Shown here: positions 50,366 to 59,903 of the stretch, piece by piece
Position numbering within the stretch: position 1 is the stretch's first letter
How the letters are laid out: the number at the start of each line of letters is the position of its first letter
From: Pseudomonas kermanshahensis
GTDB lineage: Bacteria > Pseudomonadota > Gammaproteobacteria > Pseudomonadales > Pseudomonadaceae
Assembly: GCF_014269205.2 (NCBI RefSeq)
Contig: NZ_JABWRY020000001.1
Coordinates: forward strand, 5,318,001 to 5,382,000
Reading direction: 5' to 3'
DNA: 64,000 bases
Position numbers and translations under genes: made by a program
Notes under the pieces: generated by a model
Database searches by the model: none
Told to the model about the DNA's origin: nothing
What the model saw: only the letters and a program-made list of their open reading frames with translations

Positions 50366-50770
50366 ATGAAAACGACCCTGATCGCCGCCGCCGAAGTCGA
50401 CCGCCTGGAGACTTGGCAGCGCTATGCCAGCCACATGTGCGGTGGCTGCCACTCGACCTGTTGCACCCTGCCGGTGGAGGTGAAGATCAAGGATCTGATC
50501 CGCATTGGCGTGGTAGACGAGTTCGAAAAAGACGAACCGCCCAAAAACGTGGCCAAACGCCTGCAGAAGGAAGGCATCATCGAACGCTTCAACCAGAAGT
50601 CAGGCATTTTCACCCTGACCCGGATGAGCAACGATGACTGCATGTACCTGGATCGTAAGAGCCGGCTGTGCACCATTTATGACAAGCGCCCGGACACCTG
50701 CCGCAACCACCCCAAGGTTGGGCCGCGGCCGGGGTACTGCGCCTATAAGCCTAAAGTGGTTGGGCGTTGA
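50366..50770 (+). CDS. YkgJ-type zinc/iron-chelating cysteine cluster protein
   Basis: The 134-residue protein has cysteines arranged as MCGGCHSTCC near residues 24-33, then DDCMYLDRKSRLCTIYDKRPDTCRNHP, the classic CxxCxxCC pattern of the UPF0153/YkgJ family, which probably binds metal or an Fe-S centre. Its function is unknown. It is a single-gene unit, divergent from glgP across 198 bases containing the palindrome. Confidence 0.9.
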   Translation: MKTTLIAAAEVDRLETWQRYASHMCGGCHSTCCTLPVEVKIKDLIRIGVVDEFEKDEPPKNVAKRLQKEGIIERFNQKSGIFTLTRMSNDDCMYLDRKSRLCTIYDKRPDTCRNHPKVGPRPGYCAYKPKVVGR

Positions 50771-50901
50771 CGATCCATCAGAGACCCAATAGACTTTCAA
50801 CCGTCTTGATGTACACGGAGCTTCCCTCGGGAAGTGTCTAGACGCCGCCACCTGGTTCCGGCCGTGCCGGTTGATGGGATAAGTCCCTAAGGGCATCCGC
50901 G

Positions 50902-50931
50902 ATACGACCCCCTTAATTGGGGGTTTCGTAT
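50902..50931. terminator. Convergent hairpin between ykgJ-type gene and orphan gene
   Basis: ATACGACCCCC (50902-50912) pairs with GGGGG-TT-TCGTAT (50919-50931) around TTAATT, an 11-bp stem with a 2-base bulge. It lies 12 bases beyond the stop of the minus-strand orphan and may serve both directions. Upstream (50811-50895) are several smaller GC hairpins, including GGGA/TCCC at 50877-50886, which might belong to a structured RNA. Confidence 0.5.
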
Positions 50932-50943
50932 TTCTGCAGCCAG

Positions 50944-51543
50944 CTAACGCTGCACTGGCCGTCGAATCGGCTCATTTCTCAGCTTCTTCATGATCAACAG
51001 CCAGCCCTTTATCTTTTCATGCCGTTTCAGGCGAAGCGGACGATGAGAGGGATGATCAACGTCTCGCACGTAGGCACTTTCAACATATACCTTCAGGCTC
51101 CGGGCTGATTCACGACGCAGACTGAAATAGACCTCATAGCGGCTTCCTTCTGGATAGCCAAATTGATGCCCTTCCATGGTCAGCCAGTTGCTATGCCCCG
51201 TAAACAGACACTGCCTATCCGCCAGTGATGCCATGATGGTCGGCAGTTGGACGGACAGCCTGTATCGCCCAGCGCAAAACGCCCGGCATATCCCCCTGTG
51301 ATCTATCAGCAAATGCTCGAGGCCTAGAGCCTCGAAATTCAATTCAGCACCTTGCTTCGGCCCGTAACTGACACAGTGGCTTGAATACTCTATTACCAGC
51401 GCCACTTCTTGCGGTTCCTGAGTGGAATGGGCTGGGATAACTACTTGATGCAAGCCGGGACGCAAGTGGAGCAAGCTCCAGGACACTCCCGCAACATCAA
51501 TATGGCCACGCGCCAAATGCTCCTTCCACCCCCTGCCCTTCAT
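50944..51543 (-). CDS. Conserved hypothetical protein, lower-GC orphan
   Basis: The 199-residue protein starts MKGRGWKEHLARGHIDVAG at an ATG preceded by GGGAG. It has no signal peptide or membrane helix. The middle and end are basic and strand-rich (RYEVYFSLRRESARSLKVYVESAYVRD, then LKRHEKIKGWLLIMKKLRN). I recall similar proteins in Pseudomonas sometimes being labelled stationary-phase growth adaptation protein, but I cannot verify that. Its GC content is about 50% in the stretches I counted, well below the neighbours, suggesting horizontal acquisition. It is isolated between two convergent or insulated units. Confidence 0.7.
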   Translation of the reverse strand: MKGRGWKEHLARGHIDVAGVSWSLLHLRPGLHQVVIPAHSTQEPQEVALVIEYSSHCVSYGPKQGAELNFEALGLEHLLIDHRGICRAFCAGRYRLSVQLPTIMASLADRQCLFTGHSNWLTMEGHQFGYPEGSRYEVYFSLRRESARSLKVYVESAYVRDVDHPSHRPLRLKRHEKIKGWLLIMKKLRNEPIRRPVQR

Positions 51544-51660
51544 CTTCGGCTCCCTGATTTTTACAAGCAGGCAGCGTACTGGGGCTGTGGTGCATTGCCA
51601 AAAACTGCTTAGTTAGCAATTACTTCCGTTGCAACATGGGGCAATAAACGCTCAAACAAA

Positions 51661-51690
51661 AACGCCCCCGGCCTTTCGACCGGGGGCGTT
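51661..51690 (-). terminator. Terminator of typA
   Basis: AACGCCCCCGG (51661-51671) and CCGGGGGCGTT (51680-51690) form an 11-bp stem with an 8-base loop, followed on the minus strand by TTTTTGTTT. It lies 20 bases past the typA stop. Confidence 0.9.
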
Positions 51691-51710
51691 TTCATTCAGC
51701 CACAGCTAAA

Positions 51711-53534
51711 TCAGCTGTTCTTGGCTTTCTTGGCAGCGCGGGTACGCTCGCTTTCGTCCAGGATCTTCTTGCGAAGACGGATGGACTTCGGCGTGACTTC
51801 GCACAGCTCGTCTTCCTGGATGTATTCCAGAGCCTGTTCCAGGGTGAAGCGAACAGGCGGAACCAGGGCGATGACTTCGTCTTTACCCGAAGCACGCATG
51901 TTGTCGAGCTTCTTGCCCTTGGTAGGGTTGACGCCCAGGTCGTTGTCGCGGCTGTTCTGGCCGATGATCTGACCGTTGTAGATCTCTTGACCGTGCTCGA
52001 CAAACAGCTTGCCACGCGCCTGGAGGGTTTCCAGCGAGTAGGTCAGCGCCTTGCCGGTTTCGACCGAAACCAGTACGCCGTTCTGACGGCCGGACATGTG
52101 GCCGGACTTCACGGTGTCGTAGCGATCGAAGATCGAGGTCAGGATGCCTGCACCGTTGGTCAGGGTCAGGAACTGGTTACGGAAACCGATCAGACCACGC
52201 GCCGGGATGTTGTATTCCAGGCGTACACGGCCCTTGCCATCCGGGACCATGTTGGTCAGGTCGCCTTTACGCAGACCCATCTCTTCCATGACCTTGCCCT
52301 GGGCTTCTTCAGGGATGTCGATGGTGACGTTTTCGAACGGTTCCTGCTTCACGCCGTCCACTTCGCGGATGATCACTTCTGGGCGGCCCAGGGCCAGCTC
52401 GAAGCCTTCGCGACGCATGGTTTCGATCAGTACCGAGAGGTGCAGCTCACCACGGCCCGAGACCTTGAACTTGTCTGGGGAGTCGGTTTCTTCAACGCGC
52501 AGGGCAACGTTGTACAGCAGCTCTTTGTCCAGACGGTCCTTGATGTTACGGCTGGTGACGAACTTGCCTTCCTTGCCGCAGAACGGCGAGTCGTTGACCT
52601 GGAAGGTCATCGAAACGGTAGGCTCGTCAACGGTCAGCGGCTTCATCGCCTCAACGGCAGTCGGGTCGCACAGGGTGTCGGAGATGAACAGCTCGTCGAA
52701 ACCGCTGATGCAGACGATGTCGCCAGCTTGGGCTTCTTCGACATCGACGCGGTGCAGGCCGTGGTGGCCCATCAGCTTGAGGATACGGCCGTTACGCTTC
52801 TTGCCGTCAGCGTCGATGGCAACAACCGGGGTGTTCGGCTTGATGCGACCACGGGCAATACGGCCAACACCGATAACACCCAGGAAGCTGTTGTAGTCCA
52901 GAGCGGAGATCTGCATCTGGAACGGGCCGTCACGGTCAACAGCTGGCGCTGGAACGTGGTCGATGACAGCCTGGTACAGGGCAGTCATGTCTTCGCCCAT
53001 TTCGGTGTGGTCCAGACCGGCGATGCCGTTCAGGGCCGAGGCGTAGACGACTTTGAAGTCCAGCTGTTCGTCGGTGGCACCGAGGTTGTCGAACAGGTCG
53101 AAGATCTGGTCCAGAACCCAGTCAGGACGCGCGCCCGGGCGGTCAACCTTGTTGATGACAACGATTGGCTTCAGGCCAGCTTCGAAGGCCTTTTTGGTCA
53201 CGAAGCGGGTTTGCGGCATCGGGCCGTCTTGAGCGTCGACCAGCAGCAGCACGGAGTCGACCATCGACATTACACGCTCAACCTCGCCACCGAAGTCGGC
53301 GTGGCCGGGGGTGTCGACGATGTTGATGTGGTAGCCGTTCCAGTTGATGGCGGTGTTTTTCGCCAGAATGGTAATACCGCGCTCTTTTTCCTGGTCGTTG
53401 GAGTCCATGACGCGCTCGTCGTTGAGCTCGTTACGCTCCAGAGTGCCGGACTGACGCAGGAGTTTGTCGACCAACGTGGTTTTACCATGGTCAACGTGGG
53501 CGATGATGGCGATGTTACGCAGATTTTCGATCAC
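51711..53534 (-). CDS. typA: Translational GTPase TypA/BipA
   Basis: This is a 607-residue ribosome-associated GTPase involved in 50S assembly and stress adaptation. The G domain motifs are [12 protein letters not shown] (G1), the ERGITI switch, [12 protein letters not shown] (G3) and NKVD (G4). The EF-G-like domains and BipA-specific C-terminal domain follow, with [11 protein letters not shown] and RMDFG-like ending. Start and length are standard. It is transcribed alone and closed by a strong terminator. Confidence 0.97.
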   Translation of the reverse strand: MIENLRNIAIIAHVDHGKTTLVDKLLRQSGTLERNELNDERVMDSNDQEKERGITILAKNTAINWNGYHINIVDTPGHADFGGEVERVMSMVDSVLLLVDAQDGPMPQTRFVTKKAFEAGLKPIVVINKVDRPGARPDWVLDQIFDLFDNLGATDEQLDFKVVYASALNGIAGLDHTEMGEDMTALYQAVIDHVPAPAVDRDGPFQMQISALDYNSFLGVIGVGRIARGRIKPNTPVVAIDADGKKRNGRILKLMGHHGLHRVDVEEAQAGDIVCISGFDELFISDTLCDPTAVEAMKPLTVDEPTVSMTFQVNDSPFCGKEGKFVTSRNIKDRLDKELLYNVALRVEETDSPDKFKVSGRGELHLSVLIETMRREGFELALGRPEVIIREVDGVKQEPFENVTIDIPEEAQGKVMEEMGLRKGDLTNMVPDGKGRVRLEYNIPARGLIGFRNQFLTLTNGAGILTSIFDRYDTVKSGHMSGRQNGVLVSVETGKALTYSLETLQARGKLFVEHGQEIYNGQIIGQNSRDNDLGVNPTKGKKLDNMRASGKDEVIALVPPVRFTLEQALEYIQEDELCEVTPKSIRLRKKILDESERTRAAKKAKNS

Positions 53535-53564
53535 AAGTGTATCTCGATCAGAGGATTCGGTTGC

Positions 53565-53579
53565 CGCCTAGTCTAGGCG
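53565..53579. promoter_or_regulatory. Perfect 7-1-7 palindrome upstream of typA
   Basis: CGCCTAG, T, CTAGGCG lies 31 bases ahead of the typA start, in the 128-base gap to thiI. It could be a leader hairpin or an operator. A second hairpin, ATGGCGG/CCGCCAT, near 53630-53648 lies just beyond the thiI stop and may be its terminator. Confidence 0.35.
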
Positions 53580-53662
53580 ACCAATATGTAAGGTATAAGG
53601 CTCAGCAGGCCCGGTGGTCGGGAGGGCGATGGCGGATGCTGCCGCCATACAGCCCTGGCGTC

Positions 53663-55117
53663 TTATGCCGGACGATAAACACGCACATTGGCATGTCCCT
53701 CACTGAGCAGGTGGTGTGCGTGCAGTCGGCTCATCACACCCTTGTCGCAATACAGCAGGTACTGGCGTGTTTCATCCAGCTGCTTGAAGCGACTATTAAT
53801 TGCATAAAATGGCATCACCTGGACTTCGATGCCCTCGATCACCAGGGGTTCGTCTTCCTGGGCATCGGGGTGACGGATGTCGATGACGATCTGGCCAGGC
53901 AGCGCTTCGCGCACTTCTTCCACCTCGACGTCCTTGCCCAACTCGTCGATCACGTGGTCGATCGAGATGAACTTGGCGCGTTCGAGGGCGCGCTCCAGCA
54001 CGGCCATGTCGAATTGCTTCTCTTCATGCTCCATGCGGTGACGCTTGGCGTGGGTGGTCGGGTTTACCGAGATTACGCCGCAGTATTCAGGCATGTGCTT
54101 GGCGAAGTCGGCGGTGCCGATTTCGGTGGCCTGGTCGATGATGTCCTGCTTGTGGCTGGCCAGCAGCGGGCGCAGCACCAGCTTGTCGGTCGCCGAGTCG
54201 ATGATCGACAGGTTCGGCAGGGTCTGGCTGGAGACCTGGGAAATTGCCTCGCCGGTGACCAGCGCGTCGATCTGCAGGCGGTCGGCCATATGGGCGGCGC
54301 CGCGCAACATCATGCGCTTGAGGGTCACGCCCATGTAGCTGTTGTCGACCTTGTTGAGGATCTCGCCGACCACTTCTTCGAACGGCACGCTGATGAACAG
54401 CACGCGCTGGCTGCTGCCGTACTTTTTCCACAGGTAGTGGGCAACTTCCATCACCCCCAGTTCGTGGGCACGCCCGCCGAGGTTGAAGAAGCAGAAGTGG
54501 GTCATCAGGCCACGGCGCATCATCTGGTAGGCCGCCACGGTGGAGTCGAAGCCACCGGACATCAGTACCAGGGTTTGCTCCAGGGCGCCCAGCGGATAGC
54601 CGCCGATGCCCTGGTGCTGGTTGTGGATCACGTACAGGCGCTGGTTGCGAATTTCGATGCGTACCAGGACTTCCGGGTTCTTCAGCTCGATGCCGGCGGC
54701 GCCGCACTGCTGACGCAGTTGGCTGCCGACGTAGCGGTCGACGTCCATCGACGTGAAGTCGTGGTGGCCGCCGCGCTTGCAGCGCACGGCGAAATGCTTG
54801 CCCGCCAGCAGGTGACCGAAGTGCTGCTTGCACTTCTCGACGATGTCGTCGAAGTCGCCGAGCGGGTATTCCTCGACCTGCAGGAAGTGGGTGATACCCG
54901 GCGTGCAGGTGAGGCGCTCGATCATCTCGCGCTGGACCTTCTCGTCTTCGACGCGGGTGACCACTTCGAGATTGTCCCAAACACCATCGACCGCGAGCTC
55001 AGGATCCAAATCCTTGAGCACGTTGCGGATGTTCTTGCCGAGCTGACGGATGAAGCGCTTGCGCACCGGCCGGCTCTTGATGGTGATTTCTGGGAAGACT
55101 TTGACGATAAGTTTCAT
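53663..55117 (-). CDS. thiI: tRNA 4-thiouridine synthase ThiI with rhodanese domain
   Basis: The 484-residue protein makes s4U8 in tRNA and donates sulfur for thiazole synthesis. It has an N-terminal ferredoxin-like and THUMP part (residues 1-165), the PP-loop [11 protein letters not shown] near 182, and a C-terminal rhodanese domain. The persulfide Cys457 lies in [11 protein letters not shown], and the partner Cys in EYCGVIS (about residue 345) is kept, as in the Cys344/Cys456 disulfide pair of E. coli. Start and length are standard. Confidence 0.96.
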   Translation of the reverse strand: MKLIVKVFPEITIKSRPVRKRFIRQLGKNIRNVLKDLDPELAVDGVWDNLEVVTRVEDEKVQREMIERLTCTPGITHFLQVEEYPLGDFDDIVEKCKQHFGHLLAGKHFAVRCKRGGHHDFTSMDVDRYVGSQLRQQCGAAGIELKNPEVLVRIEIRNQRLYVIHNQHQGIGGYPLGALEQTLVLMSGGFDSTVAAYQMMRRGLMTHFCFFNLGGRAHELGVMEVAHYLWKKYGSSQRVLFISVPFEEVVGEILNKVDNSYMGVTLKRMMLRGAAHMADRLQIDALVTGEAISQVSSQTLPNLSIIDSATDKLVLRPLLASHKQDIIDQATEIGTADFAKHMPEYCGVISVNPTTHAKRHRMEHEEKQFDMAVLERALERAKFISIDHVIDELGKDVEVEEVREALPGQIVIDIRHPDAQEDEPLVIEGIEVQVMPFYAINSRFKQLDETRQYLLYCDKGVMSRLHAHHLLSEGHANVRVYRPA

Positions 55118-55249
55118 TGGTTAACAGCGCGCGCAGGGCCTGCCGAAAATGAGGGGCGCGAATTATATCGGAAATTGCTCAGGATTTGACCAACTTTTGA
55201 TCAGAAGCTTTGAGATAAATGCAAGGCCGGGGTTTTGGGGTGCCTGTTC

Positions 55250-55346
55250 CGGCCCTTTCGCGGGTAAACCCGCTCCTACAGAGGATTGCACAATCTTCGA
55301 AATCCCTGCGGTCCCTGTGGGAGCGGGTTCACCCGCGAAGAGGCCC
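55250..55346. repeat. REP pair upstream of glnA
   Basis: GGCCCTTTCGCGGGTAAACCCGC then TCCTACAG is mirrored by CTGTGGGAGCGGGTTCACCC then GCGAAGAGGCC, with about 37 bases between. It separates thiI from the glnA regulatory region in the 491-base gap. Confidence 0.8.
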
Positions 55347-55372
55347 TCAAAGAAAGCACAACACTGAACACG

Positions 55373-55389
55373 CGCACACTATTGGTGCA
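55373..55389. promoter_or_regulatory. NtrC binding site 1 upstream of glnA
   Basis: CGCACA, five bases, GGTGCA: the right half is a perfect match and the left half matches four of six positions of the TGCACC-N5-GGTGCA consensus. It lies about 115 bases upstream of the sigma-54 promoter. Confidence 0.65.
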
Positions 55390-55403
55390 CTGATACCAAG
55401 AAC

Positions 55404-55420
55404 CGCATCTTAAGGGTGCA
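55404..55420. promoter_or_regulatory. NtrC binding site 2 upstream of glnA
   Basis: CGCATC, five bases, GGTGCA. It is spaced exactly 31 bases (three helical turns) from site 1, so that two NtrC dimers would lie on the same face of the DNA and could oligomerise, as in enteric glnA. Confidence 0.65.
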
Positions 55421-55493
55421 CTTTTCCTCGCTACCCTGTCGCCAGATGCCCGCAAACGCCCTCTTTTATCCCGCCCTCGCCATTTTCGGGCAC

Positions 55494-55509
55494 TGGCATG
55501 CAATTTGCT
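55494..55509 (+). promoter_or_regulatory. Sigma-54 promoter of glnA
   Basis: TGGCATG, four bases, TTGCT: GG at -24 and GC at -12 with exact spacing, an almost perfect RpoN promoter. The glnA ATG is 100 bases downstream, with GGAGG immediately before it. Confidence 0.85.
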
Positions 55510-55608
55510 CCCTTGTGAGGCAGGTAAGCTTGGCCGACTATCCGCGCCCGGCAACACCCTTTTTCCAGGGCAGCGGCCCACCGCGCTCTAGACCATCCGG
55601 AGGACAAC

Positions 55609-57015
55609 ATGTCGAAGTCGGTTCAACTCATCAAAGATCATGACGTCAAGTGGATTGATCTGCGTTTCACGGACACCAAAGGCATTCAGCACCACGTGAC
55701 CATGCCGGCGCGTGATGGCCTGGACGAAGATTTCTTCGAAGTCGGCAAGATGTTCGACGGTTCCTCCATCGCTGGCTGGAAAGGCATCGAAGCCTCCGAC
55801 ATGATCCTGATGCCGGTCGATGACACCGCCGTGCTGGACCCGTTCACCGAAGAGCCGACCCTGATCATCACCTGCGACATCGTCGACCCGTCGAGCATGC
55901 AGGGCTACGATCGCGACCCACGCGGCATCGCCAAGCGCGCCGAAGAGTACCTGAAGAGCACCGGCATCGGTGACACTGTATTCGCCGGCCCAGAGCCTGA
56001 GTTCTTCATCTTCGACGAAGTGAAGTTCCAGTCGGACATCTCCGGCTCGATGTTCAAGATCTTCTCCGAGCAAGGCTCGTGGATGACTGGCGCTGACGTA
56101 GAAGGCGGCAACAAAGGCCACCGTCCTGGCGTCAAAGGCGGCTACTTCCCTGTTCCGCCGTTCGACCACGACCACGAAATCCGTACTGCCATGTGCAACG
56201 CACTGGAAGAAATGGGTCAGACCGTTGAAGTTCACCACCACGAAGTGGCGACTGCCGGCCAGAACGAAATCGGCGTCAAGTTCAACACCCTGGTGAAGAA
56301 AGCTGACGAAGTACAGGCCCTGAAGTACGTCGTGCACAACGTTGCCGACGCCTACGGCCGTACCGCCACCTTCATGCCGAAGCCACTGTACGGCGACAAC
56401 GGCTCGGGCATGCACGTGCACATGTCGATCTGGAAAGACGGCAAGAACACCTTCTCGGGTGAAGGCTATGCCGGCCTGTCCGACACCGCCCTGTACTTCA
56501 TCGGCGGTATCATCAAGCACGGTAAGGCCCTGAACGGCTTCACCAACCCGTCGACCAACTCCTACAAGCGTCTGGTCCCAGGCTTCGAAGCCCCGGTGAT
56601 GCTGGCCTACTCGGCGCGCAACCGTTCCGCCTCGATCCGTATTCCGTACGTCGGCAGCCCGAAAGCCCGCCGTATCGAAGCGCGCTTCCCGGACCCATCG
56701 GCCAACCCGTACCTGGCCTTCGCGGCCCTGCTGATGGCTGGCCTGGACGGCATCCAGAACAAGATCCACCCAGGCGATGCTGCCGACAAGAACCTGTACG
56801 ACCTGCCGCCTGAAGAGGCGAAAGACATCCCGCAGGTCTGCGGCAGCCTGAAAGAGGCCCTGGAAGAGCTGGATAAAGGCCGTGCGTTCCTGACCAAGGG
56901 CGGCGTGTTCTCCGACGACTTCATCGATGCCTTCATCGAGCTGAAGAGCGAAGAAGAGATCAAAGTCCGTACCTTCGTGCACCCGCTGGAATACGAGCTG
57001 TACTACAGCTGCTGA
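55609..57015 (+). CDS. glnA: Glutamine synthetase, type I
   Basis: The 468-residue enzyme assimilates ammonium into glutamine. It carries the [13 protein letters not shown] and [11 protein letters not shown] metal/ATP motifs, the glutamate-site loop [10 protein letters not shown], and the adenylylation Tyr397 in NLYDLPPEE, so it is of the GlnE-regulated GSI-beta type. It is controlled by two NtrC sites and a sigma-54 promoter, is closed by a strong terminator, and is followed by ntrB and ntrC. Confidence 0.98.
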   Translation: MSKSVQLIKDHDVKWIDLRFTDTKGIQHHVTMPARDGLDEDFFEVGKMFDGSSIAGWKGIEASDMILMPVDDTAVLDPFTEEPTLIITCDIVDPSSMQGYDRDPRGIAKRAEEYLKSTGIGDTVFAGPEPEFFIFDEVKFQSDISGSMFKIFSEQGSWMTGADVEGGNKGHRPGVKGGYFPVPPFDHDHEIRTAMCNALEEMGQTVEVHHHEVATAGQNEIGVKFNTLVKKADEVQALKYVVHNVADAYGRTATFMPKPLYGDNGSGMHVHMSIWKDGKNTFSGEGYAGLSDTALYFIGGIIKHGKALNGFTNPSTNSYKRLVPGFEAPVMLAYSARNRSASIRIPYVGSPKARRIEARFPDPSANPYLAFAALLMAGLDGIQNKIHPGDAADKNLYDLPPEEAKDIPQVCGSLKEALEELDKGRAFLTKGGVFSDDFIDAFIELKSEEEIKVRTFVHPLEYELYYSC

Positions 57016-57050
57016 TCTGATCGGCGCCTGGCGCCGATGACGTGATCAAG

Positions 57051-57076
57051 ACGGCCTCCTTCGGGAGGCCGTTTTT
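57051..57076 (+). terminator. Terminator of glnA
   Basis: ACGGCCTCC (57051-57059), TTCG loop, GGAGGCCGT (57064-57072), then a T tract. A smaller GGCGCC-rich hairpin lies just ahead at 57022-57036. Its strength suggests that ntrBC relies mainly on its own promoter. Confidence 0.92.
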
Positions 57077-57112
57077 GTTTCTGCCCACGCAGAACCCTCG
57101 CCACTCCCGCTA

Positions 57113-57129
57113 TGCTCTATCTTGGTGCA
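57113..57129. promoter_or_regulatory. NtrC-like site upstream of ntrB
   Basis: TGCTCT, five bases, GGTGCA: ten of twelve positions match the NtrC consensus. It lies about 130 bases upstream of the candidate sigma-54 promoter of ntrBC. Confidence 0.5.
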
Positions 57130-57173
57130 CAACTGCCAGTCGTGCCCTTATATGCTCCCCAATCTGGGTCAAG

Positions 57174-57185
57174 TGAAACGTTTCA
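57174..57185. promoter_or_regulatory. Cra/FruR-like palindrome upstream of ntrB
   Basis: TGAAACGTTTCA is a perfect 12-base palindrome with a central CG, typical of LacI-family operators. It is nearly identical to the TTAAACGTTTCA site I recall for P. putida Cra (FruR). It lies between the NtrC-like site and the sigma-54 promoter. Confidence 0.4.
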
Positions 57186-57256
57186 TCCAGAGTTTCTGAT
57201 CCGAAACTGCGCAGATACAGGCCTTTATGGGCAAATCTCGCTTCTTTTCGGAGCTT

Positions 57257-57272
57257 TGGTTTGTTTCTTGCA
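57257..57272 (+). promoter_or_regulatory. Candidate sigma-54 promoter of ntrBC
   Basis: TGGTTTG, four bases, TTGCA: GG and GC are correctly spaced and the -12 box is perfect, but the -24 box departs from CACG. The ntrB ATG is 85 bases downstream. Confidence 0.55.
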
Positions 57273-57357
57273 TTTTCTTGGTATCAGCGGATCCACAGCG
57301 CGCCCAGCTCTGGCCACCTAGTGCCAGGCAAGCGCCAAAAGAGGTCAACGACGCCTT

Positions 57358-58443
57358 ATGACCATCAGCGATGCACAGCACCGTCTGCTTCTGGACAACC
57401 TGACCACCGCCACGCTCCTGCTGAACGCCGAGCTGCGCCTGGAATACATGAACCCGGCGGCAGAAATGCTGTTGGCCGTCAGTGGCCAGCGCAGCCATGG
57501 GCAGTTCATCAGCGAGCTGTTCACCGAGTCGACCGAAGCGCTCAGCTCGCTGCGCCAGGCGGTGGAGCAGGCGCACCCGTTCACCAAGCGCGAGGCGCAG
57601 CTGACCTCGCTGACCGGGCAGACCATCACCGTCGACTACGCTGTCACGCCGATTCTGCACCAGGGCCAGACCCTGCTGCTGCTCGAGGTGCACCCGCGCG
57701 ATCGGCTGCTGCGCATCACCAAGGAAGAAGCCCAGCTGAGCAAGCAGGAAACCACCAAGATGCTGGTGCGTGGCCTGGCCCACGAGATCAAGAACCCGCT
57801 CGGAGGCATCCGCGGCGCGGCGCAGCTGTTGGCCCGCGAGCTGCCTGAAGAAGGCCTGCGCGACTACACCAACGTGATCATCGAAGAGGCCGACCGCCTG
57901 CGCAACCTGGTCGACCGCATGCTGGGCTCGAACAAACTGCCCTCGCTGGCCATGACCAATATCCACGAAGTGCTGGAACGGGTCTGCAGCCTGGTGGACG
58001 CCGAAAGCCAGGGCTGCATCACGTTGGTGCGCGACTACGACCCAAGCCTGCCGGATGTGCTGATCGACCGTGAGCAGATGATCCAGGCGGTGCTGAACAT
58101 CGTGCGCAACGCCATGCAGGCGATCAGCTCGCAGAACGAACTGCGCCTGGGCCGCATCACCCTGCGCAGCCGTGCGCTGCGCCAGTTCACCATTGGCCAT
58201 GTGCGCCACCGGCTGGTGGCACGCGTCGAGATCATCGACAACGGCCCGGGCATCCCGTCGGAACTGCAAGACACCCTTTTCTATCCCATGGTCAGCGGGC
58301 GCCCAGACGGTACCGGGCTGGGCCTGGCCATCACCCAGAACATCATCAGCCAGCACCAGGGCCTGATCGAGTGTGAAAGCCACGCGGGCCATACCGCCTT
58401 CTCGATTTACCTGCCTCTGGAACAAGGAGCCACCGCCTCATGA
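57358..58443 (+). CDS. ntrB: Nitrogen regulation sensor kinase NtrB
   Basis: The 361-residue cytoplasmic histidine kinase/phosphatase acts on NtrC and is controlled by PII. An N-terminal PAS domain (residues 5-110) is followed by the phospho-acceptor His142 in AHEIKNPLGGIRGAAQLL. The HATPase part has the N box (NIVRNAMQAI), G1 IDNGPGIP and G2 GTGLGLAI motifs. It overlaps ntrC by four bases (ATGA). Confidence 0.96.
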   Translation: MTISDAQHRLLLDNLTTATLLLNAELRLEYMNPAAEMLLAVSGQRSHGQFISELFTESTEALSSLRQAVEQAHPFTKREAQLTSLTGQTITVDYAVTPILHQGQTLLLLEVHPRDRLLRITKEEAQLSKQETTKMLVRGLAHEIKNPLGGIRGAAQLLARELPEEGLRDYTNVIIEEADRLRNLVDRMLGSNKLPSLAMTNIHEVLERVCSLVDAESQGCITLVRDYDPSLPDVLIDREQMIQAVLNIVRNAMQAISSQNELRLGRITLRSRALRQFTIGHVRHRLVARVEIIDNGPGIPSELQDTLFYPMVSGRPDGTGLGLAITQNIISQHQGLIECESHAGHTAFSIYLPLEQGATAS

Positions 58444-59876
58444 GCCGAAGTGAAACCGTATGGATCGTCGACGATGATCGCTCCATCCGCTGGGTCCTGG
58501 AAAAAGCCCTGCAACAGGAAGGCATGACCACCCAGAGCTTCGACAGCGCTGATGGCGTGATGGGCCGCCTGGCCCGCCAGCAACCGGATGTAATCATTTC
58601 CGACATCCGCATGCCGGGCACCAGCGGCCTTGACCTGCTGGCCCAGATCCGCGAGCAGCACCCGCGCCTGCCGGTCATCATCATGACCGCTCACTCCGAC
58701 CTCGACAGTGCCGTGGCGTCCTACCAGGGCGGCGCCTTCGAGTACCTGCCCAAGCCGTTCGACGTGGACGAGGCAGTGTCGCTGGTCAAGCGCGCCAACC
58801 AGCATGCCCAGGAGCAGCAAGGCCTCGATGTGCCACAAGCTTTGGCCCGCACGCCAGAGATCATCGGCGAAGCGCCGGCGATGCAGGAGGTGTTCCGCGC
58901 CATCGGTCGCCTGAGCCACTCCAACATCACGGTACTGATCAACGGTGAGTCCGGCACCGGCAAAGAGCTGGTGGCGCATGCGTTGCACCGCCACAGCCCG
59001 CGTGCGGCGTCACCGTTCATTGCCCTGAACATGGCAGCCATCCCCAAGGACCTGATGGAGTCCGAGCTGTTCGGCCACGAGAAAGGCGCCTTTACCGGTG
59101 CGGCCAACCTGCGCCGCGGCCGCTTCGAGCAGGCCGATGGCGGTACGTTGTTCCTCGACGAGATCGGCGACATGCCCGCCGACACCCAAACCCGCCTGCT
59201 GCGGGTGCTGGCCGATGGCGAGTTCTACCGGGTGGGTGGCCACGTGCCGGTCAAGGTGGATGTGCGCATCATTGCCGCCACCCACCAGAACCTGGAGTCG
59301 TTGGTGCAGGCTGGCAAGTTCCGCGAGGACTTGTTCCACCGGCTCAATGTGATCCGCATCCACATTCCGCGCCTGGCCGACCGCCGCGAAGATATCCCTG
59401 CGCTCGCCCGCCACTTCCTCGCCCGCGCCGCGCAGGAGCTGGCGGTGGAGCCAAAACTGCTGAAGCCGGAAACCGAAGAGTTCATCCGCAACCTGCCGTG
59501 GCCGGGCAACGTGCGGCAGATGGAAAACACCTGCCGCTGGATCACCGTGATGGCGTCCAGCCGTGAAGTGCTGATCGGTGACTTGCCTCCCGAGTTGCTG
59601 AACCTGCCGCAGGACGCCGCCCCCGTGACCAACTGGGAACAGGCGCTGCGCCAGTGGGCGGACCAGGCGCTGGCCCGTGGTCAATCGAACCTGCTCGACA
59701 GTGCGGTGCCCAGTTTCGAACGGATCATGATCGAGACCGCCCTCAAGCACACGGCCGGGCGGCGTCGGGATGCGGCGTTGTTACTGGGCTGGGGGCGCAA
59801 TACCTTGACGCGCAAGATCAAGGAGCTGGGGATGAATGTCGCCGGCGGCGATGAGGATGACAGCGAAGACCATTGA
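58440..59876 (+). CDS. ntrC: Nitrogen regulation response regulator NtrC
   Basis: The 478-residue sigma-54 activator has a receiver domain with the phospho-acceptor Asp55 in VIISDIRMPG, then a AAA+ domain with Walker A GESGTGKE and the sigma-54-contacting GAFTGA loop, Walker B GGTLFLDEIGDM, and a C-terminal Fis-type helix-turn-helix (RRRDAALLLGWGRNTLTRKIKELGM). It should act on glnA, ntrBC itself and the downstream small RNA, all of which have matching sites in this window. Confidence 0.97.
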   Translation: MSRSETVWIVDDDRSIRWVLEKALQQEGMTTQSFDSADGVMGRLARQQPDVIISDIRMPGTSGLDLLAQIREQHPRLPVIIMTAHSDLDSAVASYQGGAFEYLPKPFDVDEAVSLVKRANQHAQEQQGLDVPQALARTPEIIGEAPAMQEVFRAIGRLSHSNITVLINGESGTGKELVAHALHRHSPRAASPFIALNMAAIPKDLMESELFGHEKGAFTGAANLRRGRFEQADGGTLFLDEIGDMPADTQTRLLRVLADGEFYRVGGHVPVKVDVRIIAATHQNLESLVQAGKFREDLFHRLNVIRIHIPRLADRREDIPALARHFLARAAQELAVEPKLLKPETEEFIRNLPWPGNVRQMENTCRWITVMASSREVLIGDLPPELLNLPQDAAPVTNWEQALRQWADQALARGQSNLLDSAVPSFERIMIETALKHTAGRRRDAALLLGWGRNTLTRKIKELGMNVAGGDEDDSEDH

Positions 59877-59903
59877 GGCACACACAGGTCATTGAATACT
59901 GGG

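Noticed and set aside
57112..57321. 69-codon open frame between glnA and ntrB
   Set aside because: It has no ribosome-binding site and overlaps the NtrC-like box, the palindrome and the sigma-54 promoter. It does not resemble the small DUF4124 protein found near ntrB in some pseudomonads.
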